NCBI GenBank assembly: GCA_039545295.1
Contig: BCIK01000011.1
Span: 186,001-250,000 of the forward strand
DNA: 64,000 nucleotides
Reading direction: 5' to 3'
Origin: Udeniomyces pyricola
Taxonomy: Eukaryota > Basidiomycota > Tremellomycetes > Cystofilobasidiales > Mrakiaceae
Shown here: one piece after another, positions 57,269 to 64,000 of the stretch
Position numbering within the stretch: the stretch's first letter is position 1
Layout of the letters: each line of letters begins with the position of its first letter
Position numbers and translations under genes: made by a program
The notes under the pieces: generated by a model
Database searches by the model: none
What the model was told of the DNA's origin: nothing
What the model saw: the letters and a program-made list of their open reading frames with translations, nothing else

Positions 57269-60200
57269 ATGCCGCCTCCATCTGATGTTCAACTTCCTCC
57301 TCCTTCGCTCTCGACGTCCACTCACCCTTGCCCCCATCTTCCCCGCATCTTCATCGGCCCTGTCCCGACGTCGGCTTCGACCTCGTCTTCTAAGCCGACA
57401 CTCGTCAGTCTTCATCCTCGCGCCCGGACTACATCGATGATAGGCCCCTCCGACCACGTCGTTGCTGACGATAATGACGCTGAAGAAGGGACTACGGCGG
57501 AGGACCACCACAAACAACATGCCAAACGCGTCCGCAATAAGCGCAACCGTCATCATACAACAGGGCTTGGCGAGTGGGGAGAAGCAGACAACCCCGGTAG
57601 AGGACTCAAGAACTTGTTCAGGAAACGCGAACGGCGTTGGAGCGTGACGACGGGCGACAGTAGCATAAGCCGAAGGGACAGAGCTGGGAAAGGCCGATCA
57701 GGCAGCGTTGGAACCACCGCCACAAACCTCACTGGTGGAATGATGGTAGATGATGAGGGACTCGGATGGTTCAAGATCAAGTGGGAAGGGGACATTGGCT
57801 CGGCAAGGAGTCGTTCCAACTCGGATGCCCTTGGCCAAGGGGACTCATCTATCACCCATGTGAGACGGCGACGCAGCAGCTCCGTGCCCCGAATTCTTTT
57901 CGACAGCTCTGCGAACTATACCTCTTCTCCAGCCCCTACAATCCATACCATCAACGATTCCAAATCTTTTCAACAATCGGCCTTCCACGACGCCACTCCA
58001 AGCCCCTATCTTTTGCCTACCTCTTCTGTGATACCGGCCTCAACCCCTCGAAGCGGACCCGCTGAATCTGCGCGTCCTTCTCTCGTCAGCACGACGACGG
58101 GCATGGAGTCGTTTCGAACGGCCCGCTCTTACTTTGATGCAGCTTCCTCTTTGGCCGCTGAAGATCGACCTATTGCTTTTCCTGATGCAGTGACCCCCCG
58201 CTCTCGATCCGCCACGACTTCAGCCGTCGTCCCTCTACCGATCTTTCAGCATACTCCAGCTTCGCCTACAAACTCCAAGCATACAGCTGAACTTCCGCTT
58301 GAACCAAATACGCTCGTTTCTCCTTTGTCCGTGAGCGTCGCCAACCCCCCGTTGGCCCTTGCCAAGCCCTTCCTTCGCTCTTCGATGCGTGCGGCTCAAT
58401 CCGAACCCCACCTGCCGACGGTTACAGGGACATCGACGACGGCCACTACTAATCCGATCCATCCGCGAGTGAACGTCCATTTCCCAGTTGTGACGGGACA
58501 GTCGAACGGAAAGGGCAAAAGTCGAGCACCGTTTACAGTAGACGAAGAGGTGGAAGAAGAAGAGGAAGGTCGAGGCGATTTGGAGCCTGTTCCGCCTGAG
58601 GAGGTCTTGAAGAGGCAAGGTGGACCGGGTACAGATGTGATATTTGGGGTCAAAGGTATCAAAGCAGAGGACGACGAGGACGACGATGAAGATCTGGGAC
58701 CGAATAGTGTACTACTGAGAGGTAACCTTCCAAACCTTACGCTCTGTGGTTATGATGTATGCATTTACTTCTCAACGTCGAGCTGACAATGATACTCTCG
58801 GTTAATCAGATCGCATCCTCGTCAAGCGTCAATACTCTCGCTCGTCCGACTTTCCCAAAGAATACAACGATTGGTCACAGCGTAAGATTCCGGCCGACCG
58901 AAGTGACGCGTGGGAGGAGAAACTTGTTGTCCTCCGTCAGGGCCGTGTTGAGATTTGGGAGGAATGGGTGAGTGACGGTATTGTGTCTTAATGGGACGTG
59001 ATATGTTTCGCACACAAGCTGATTCAAATTTATCCTCACATCTCCGTGATGATTTGCTTGGTTAATTGTAGAACATCAGCATACGAGAACGAATGAAAGG
59101 CAAAAAGAAGCTCAAACATGTCATTTACCTCAAAGGAAATACCAGCCTTTCTCTGTGTGCGTCCCTGACATCTAGATTTGACTTGTCATCATGCGTACGA
59201 TTCTAACATCTACGAGTCCTTACCATCATCCACACAGACTCGAAAACGGACACGACCTTCTGTCTGACTAGCTCATCTTCCAGCATTCGCTCGGACCCAA
59301 ACCCGTCCATCCTTCGTTCTCGTCGCCATCGCCGACAAGCCGGAACACACATCTTCATCTTCAACCCCAAGACCCGTTCTCGTTCTGTCGATTGGCTCTG
59401 GCAAATATCCCTTCAACTCAAGTCCATTTCGGACATCTTGCCGCGGTACATCAACATCACCATACCGGATCTCGACAACGCACTCATCAAACTCGACATT
59501 CCCCAGATTGGTCAACCGGGGATCGATAGCAGTGATGACGTCCTGGAGGTGTTTTCCCGACGCTCTATCTTAACGCTGTGCGAAGAAGCGTTGGAGGAAA
59601 TCCCAGGGTTTCAAGAATGGAGAGAGGGTCGAGGCAGCTTCGAAGGATATGGTGGGCAGACGCGATTGGGATTAGCGTGGAGAAAGGGAGATCGTCTGGA
59701 TTGGGTTGCTTTAGATTGGGATGTTAGGGGCAAGATCAGACCTTGGAATTTACTTGTTGGGGCGGGTCCCTTGAGACAGGTATGGTTATCAGTCTTTACT
59801 CTCCTGCTTTTCTTGCTCCCGCTATGTGGTTTGAGGTGAGATATGCACGTGGTTTTTGCATCTGACGTCTTCATTTCTTTGGCTAAACCTCACGTCGACT
59901 CAGACCAAATATCCAGCCAAGCTCGAGCTTCGAATCGCTCGCCATTTCCCTTCTTCGGTCCACACCAGAGAGCACGAGCGCGTCCAAGAACCTCCCGGGA
60001 TCGAGGTGAGACTTTTTTTTCCGCTGCATCTATCGTTTTCCTTTTCGGGTCCAACCCGCAAACTCATCGACTGACCTGATGCTTACTGACTTGAATCTGG
60101 TTTCTCTACATCGTCCTTAATCTTGGTCTACATCCATCATGATTAGGGTTACCTCAAGCGGATCAAACCCAAGACGCAGGCGCGAGAAACAGTGTACTTG

Positions 60201-62786
60201 ACCTCCCAGTCAGTTCCCTTCTGGCCTCGTTTATATCGCTTCGAATTTCTTTGACCACTTGCATCTCTAAAGCATCAACCGTGCTGTCTCATATTGACAT
60301 CCTGTACTTTCTCTTCCGCAATTTCCTGCTGGCAGCGATTCAAATCTATTCCTCTGTCGTCCCTCCCGAGCTCATCCCCCATCCCGACCATCCACATCCT
60401 CTCTATCCAATCCCTTACCTTCTTCATCTTCCACTGCCACCGCTGCCGTCACCTCCGCCCCGACTACCTCTGGTTTCTTCACTCGATCTCGCGGGATCTC
60501 CAACGCTTCTTCCGCGGCTGCCGCTGGTGTCGCTTCGTTCCCATCTCCAAAGCCAATCTACGCGCCATCTACTCCACGGACGCCGACATCAAACGCTTTC
60601 GAGAAGCAACTATCGTCTCCTGCTACTGCGACCGTTGCCAGTTCGGATGGACGAGGAAGAGATGACGAACACGGTCATCCGACCCAACCCTCACAGAGCA
60701 AAGAGGCGTTCCAGATCTTGGAGCGAGAACGAGCCGTCTTGCAGATCCTAGACTGTAATGGGTTCGTTGGGTTAAGAGATATTGTGGATGTCCGGAGGAG
60801 TGTGGAGATTCATGTCCGGCATGGCTCGAATGAGGCTGGACAAAAAAGACCTGAGGTCGCAGAGGGATGGATGAAGAGCGGGAAGGGCTGGGAGAGAAGG
60901 AAGAAAAGTGGTAGTACAGACCAGGCCAGTAGTCGAACGAGTGGGGATGATCAATCTGTGGAATTGTTCACTGATGGAGTGGAAGAGAACGTGAATGAGG
61001 ATGGCGATGAAGGAGACGTATCACAAGAGGATGATGATGCCGATGATCAAGGAGGAGAAGAAGGGCTAGTGGCTGCGAGCGATCGCAAAGCGCTCTTGGA
61101 ACAAAGGGGGTTCGAGATCGAATTCTCCAACGGGGAGATAGTTCAATTCGAGGTGAGAGTTCAAGATTGCGTTGCGTCGCATGGACTGAGAGATATAAGG
61201 GTTGAGTTGCTAACGCTTCGACTCATCCCGTTTGGTTCGTTTTCATCCTTATAAGGCACACTCAAAGGTTGTTGCGCGAGAATGGGTGCAAAGGGTCAGC
61301 GAAGTCATCTTTGTGCACATCCGATTCTCGGAATGTGGCCTGCGTGTCGCAACTTTTCTTTCGTGATTTCGTCATGTTGACACATTGTGTTCGGATTCTT
61401 GGCCTTTTGTCTTCCCCTCTACTCCATGTTGCTTTCTCTTTCTTCTTCTTCTTTTTTTTTTCTTGCTCTCCCGTGACTCAGATCAACGCTCTACGAGATT
61501 ACTGGAGGATCCGTGATGCTAAAGGGTTCGTCCATCACCTGCTCATGAATCCCAATGAGCTGATCATTTCTAACTGATCCCCTCATCTATGCCCTTCATC
61601 CTCTGTTCTCACACACACTTTGAATGACAGAGCAAAACACGAGATGTCCATAGCCCAAACATCGACGATCAATCCGACAGCCATCATTGCTGGGCTCCTC
61701 CAATCGACCGACCATGCCGAAGCTCCGAAGGAGCTCGTTGATCCCGACGACCCATCACCTTATCTCGAAGACTACTGGAACTGGTGCATCATTGACGACT
61801 GTCGGCCCATTACGAAAGCGGGGAGATTGTTCAGTCGTAGAGGCCATCGGCAGTATCGGTTGGTTGAGTTTTCATGGATGTTTGTTCTTAACGGCTACAA
61901 GACCATCCTCACTTACATGTGTTGTGCCTTCGTTGGCTGTGTCTACCTAGGTCCAAGTTCAACGTGCTTTGTAACGGCTACCTTGTCCAGTTCTCGCTGC
62001 ATCTCAACAAGCCCTTCCATATTCGCTCGCATCGGTTCTCATTGATGGATGCCTACGTACGTCATCATACCTTCCTATCGTCTACCAATTTACTTTGACT
62101 ATTCCACCTCGGCTTGTTCGATACGAAATCGTTAGGCTTTGTGACCTTGTCCCTAGTTCTCACTTGACAGTCGTTTTCCTCTTGTCTCTGACTACCTATC
62201 AGGTGTACACGGGTCATCTGGCACAAGAAGAACTTCCTCGGTCATCCAACGAGGACGCCTGGAAAGGCGAGCCGAGACGATACGCCGATGGCCTCCAAAC
62301 GGCCGATGGGAGTGAAGGTATGTCCTAGATCTATCGCCTCTGGGTGTCTCGTCGTTGTAGTGCATTGAAATTAGACATCCTCGTTCAACGCTGTTATTCT
62401 CTCTCTCTCCCCCCCCCCCTCCTTCTCTTCTTTATCTTTACTCCCCTTCACCAATTCTTACCTTTTCCTCACTTTTCTGCCTTAAAAACAACACCTGGAT
62501 GAACCAAGACACCTGCCTCGTAATCTGGTATCGTCCTCATCCTTCCTACTCTCCCACTTCCACTACGACATCCCGCTCTCGACTCCTCCACGCCCCGCGT
62601 GCGTCAGATACGACATTTATACCCCCGCCCTTGGGGAAGCACGGGCATGAGAAGATCATGCTCCGGGCGAGGAGTAAGTTGGATAGGGACGCGTGGGCGT
62701 GGGCGTTGAATTGGGAGATCGAGAGGTTGGTTAGGAGGAGGAAAGCGAGAGAGGAAAGGATGAGAAACACGGGTGGAGTCGAGTGA
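57269..62786 (+). CDS. SPO71: Spo71/Mug56-like PH-domain protein
   Basis: Thirteen exons: 57269-58721, 58810-58967, 59072-59156, 59238-59779, 59904-60005, 60147-60208, 60336-61152, 61256-61303, 61482-61525, 61631-61858, 61951-62056, 62203-62317 and 62509-62786. All phases close to 1345 residues. A Ser-rich N-terminal region with LPRIFIGPVP and a basic segment (LKNLFRKRERRWS, then GWFKIKWEGDI) precedes a PH-type domain at about 485-640 (DRILVKRQYSRSSDFPKEYN, AWEEKLVVLRQGRVEIWEEW, THIFIFNPKTRSRSVDWLW). A second PH-type domain (GYLKRIKPKTQARETVYLTS to VAREWVQRVSEINALRDYW) is split by about 250 low-complexity residues. A third conserved block ends near DRDAWAWALNWEIERLVRR. The order matches yeast Spo71, a PH protein needed for prospore membrane growth in meiosis, and its fission yeast relative Mug56. 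Role here is inferred. The N-terminus may be incomplete. Confidence 0.78.
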
Positions 62787-63165
62787 TCTCAAGGATGATA
62801 GAGGCAGTTGCGGGTAGAGAGAGAGAGAGAACGGCGTTGGAGAAAGAGGAGAGAAGGAACATCTGCAGGATGTCGTCGAGGCTTTAAAGGCGCTTCGTAG
62901 TTTTCGATTTGTTTCTCTCCAAAGTGTATACCCAATTAGATCAGATGTGATTCCAAGCATATTTTCCTCGACATATATATCATAGAGATGGTGAATTCAC
63001 CGTTGATACGCATATGGAAGAAAGAGCAACGAACTCTCATCAGTAGATATATATACATGTGACATGTGCATTGCATATCCTGCAATGGGCTTCTACACAT
63101 CAATTTTTTTCTCTTCAATTAAACCTCATCCCCAATTCCTACCCTCGTTCTGACAGATCCGACCT
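62787..63165. other. Convergent intergenic region
   Basis: About 380 bases between two convergent stop codons, with a GA run near 62817-62830 and TATA-type stretches near 62971-62979 and 63045-63055. No gene is recognisable. Confidence 0.55.
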
Positions 63166-63987
63166 TCAACCCCGAACCTCGACCAATCCGTTCCAGAACA
63201 CCTTTTCTTCCTCACTTGCTTCCTCCCCACTCAGCGCCACCTCAACGGCCTCTTTCAACCTCTTCCAATCTTGTTCTTCACCATCATCGGCCTCCACCTT
63301 TGGCTGACCGACGATGCTCTTGGTCTTCGTTTGGTTTGCCTTGGCTTCTTTGATCCCCAAGGTTGCGACGCTTAACGCGAGGAGTCTAACTCGTCGTCCG
63401 GTGACGCTCAGCAAGGGGATCTTGGTCCATGGACCGGGCGTGGGGCCTCGAGCGGGGTGGTTGAGGTGGAAGAATGGGGGAAGAGATGGGAGGATGAGGG
63501 TTTGGAAGGATAGAGGCGATGGGAGGGAAGAAGTCGAGGGACGAGAAGGGAAACGGGGGTTCGTCGGTTGCGAGGTTGGAAGAGGGGTCGTAAGGAGAAG
63601 TTCGTGCATGATGGACAGGATCATCTACAAAAAAAAATCGATAGACAAGATAGGTGTGAGTTTTTTTTTTTTCTGATCACGCACATACGTACACTCAAGG
63701 ACATCATCCACACCTCATTGCCCTCAGCATGCGAGGGAAAAGAAAAGAAGAAGAAAAGAAGAAAAAAGGCAACAGGAAGTCTTACCTCACTCGCCGCCAA
63801 ATCCTTCATCCCCAACTCCCAGAGCATCCTCGTCAAACTGCCATAGAACCTTTCAACCTTTTCCCTTGTACTCATCGCTCCGGCCCCTTCGCCTTCCGCT
63901 TTCTTCTGAACTCCTGCTCCCGCTCCTTCGATAGCGTCTATTCTGAACGGCCCAACATATAACGAAGCCCTCTCCAACAAGCACAGC
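63166..63987 (-). CDS. Unidentified protein, C-terminal part (gene runs off the right edge)
   Basis: Two exons on the minus strand, 63987-63786 and 63624-63166, join in phase. An acceptor (ggtag) at 63988-63992 shows that more exons lie beyond the window. The visible protein has about 220 residues. It opens with LCLLERASLYVGPFRIDAIE, continues with a Gly/Ala/Glu-rich linker, and then has a helix-rich segment (KVERFYGSLTRMLWELGMKD, then EVMILSIMHELLLTT). A Pro/Ser-rich stretch and a charged tail ending FWNGLVEVRG follow. I do not recognise the family. The helices could pack as a soluble helical domain; I see no clear membrane span and no catalytic motif. The frame and splice signals support a real gene, and its function is open. 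Confidence 0.65.
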
Positions 63988-64000
63988 CTACCAATGAATT

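Noticed and set aside
1..64000. Transposons, CRISPR arrays, viral genes, biosynthetic or toxin clusters
   Set aside because: I saw no transposase, reverse transcriptase, integrase, long terminal repeats, spaced direct repeats, capsid or polymerase motifs, and no grouped biosynthetic enzymes.

Overview
This is a window of nuclear DNA from an intron-rich fungus, most probably a basidiomycete. Every gene is eukaryotic. Almost all are split by short GT-AG introns, mostly 50-300 bases, with T/C-rich stretches before the acceptor. Single genes carry up to 25 exons, some only 4-23 bases long. The gene set (a sirtuin of the Hst3/Hst4 class, Stb6-like and Spo71-like proteins, secreted GPI-type proteins) is fungal. 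Intron density and the mixed GC content point to Basidiomycota rather than to a budding yeast. I cannot fix the class from sequence alone. I rebuilt 15 complete genes by joining exons so that reading phase, splice signals and family motifs all agree, plus one gene cut by the right edge.

Layout, left to right. Hst3/4-type sirtuin (-, 450-3757). CIA1, a seven-blade WD40 protein of cytosolic iron-sulfur assembly (+, 4721-6805). Ketopantoate reductase (-, 7017-8612), divergent from SMC6 (+, 9009-16462). A GPI-type PLC-like phosphodiesterase (-, 17279-19700). Rab geranylgeranyltransferase beta subunit BET2 (-, 20205-22011), divergent from actin-related protein ARP4 (+, 22211-24641). A D-2-hydroxyacid dehydrogenase (+, 25087-27223). 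Splicing factor SF3A2/Prp11 (+, 27670-29180). A small Ser-rich GPI-type wall protein (+, 30263-31544). Ribosome biogenesis factor ERB1/BOP1 (+, 32387-36172). Pyridoxamine phosphate oxidase (+, 37158-38620). Low-molecular-weight tyrosine phosphatase (-, 39218-40946), divergent from a 1010-residue SAP-domain protein (+, 41505-45288). Translation factor eIF3b (+, 45999-50638). A Stb6-like protein (-, 51169-56698), divergent from a Spo71/Mug56-like PH-domain protein (+, 57269-62786). A partial unidentified gene (-, 63166-63987).

The genes are mostly unrelated housekeeping functions: genome maintenance, chromatin, splicing, ribosome assembly, translation, cofactor synthesis and secretion. They do not form a pathway or a biosynthetic cluster. 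I found no transposase, reverse transcriptase, CRISPR array, rRNA or convincing tRNA. Repeats are simple: CT, TA, GGAT and CA-type microsatellites and long C or G runs. One CT run contains a 100-base assembly gap (13589-13688), and two C/G runs contain single unresolved bases (27123, 50675).

The most unusual signals concern gene structure. There are two GC-AG introns, each behind a very short exon, including a 6-base microexon in ARP4. Catalytic loops are split over tiny exons. The SAP-domain protein and the Stb6-like tail are large, mostly disordered proteins with no function I can name. I saw no convincing evidence of a wholly new multi-gene system.
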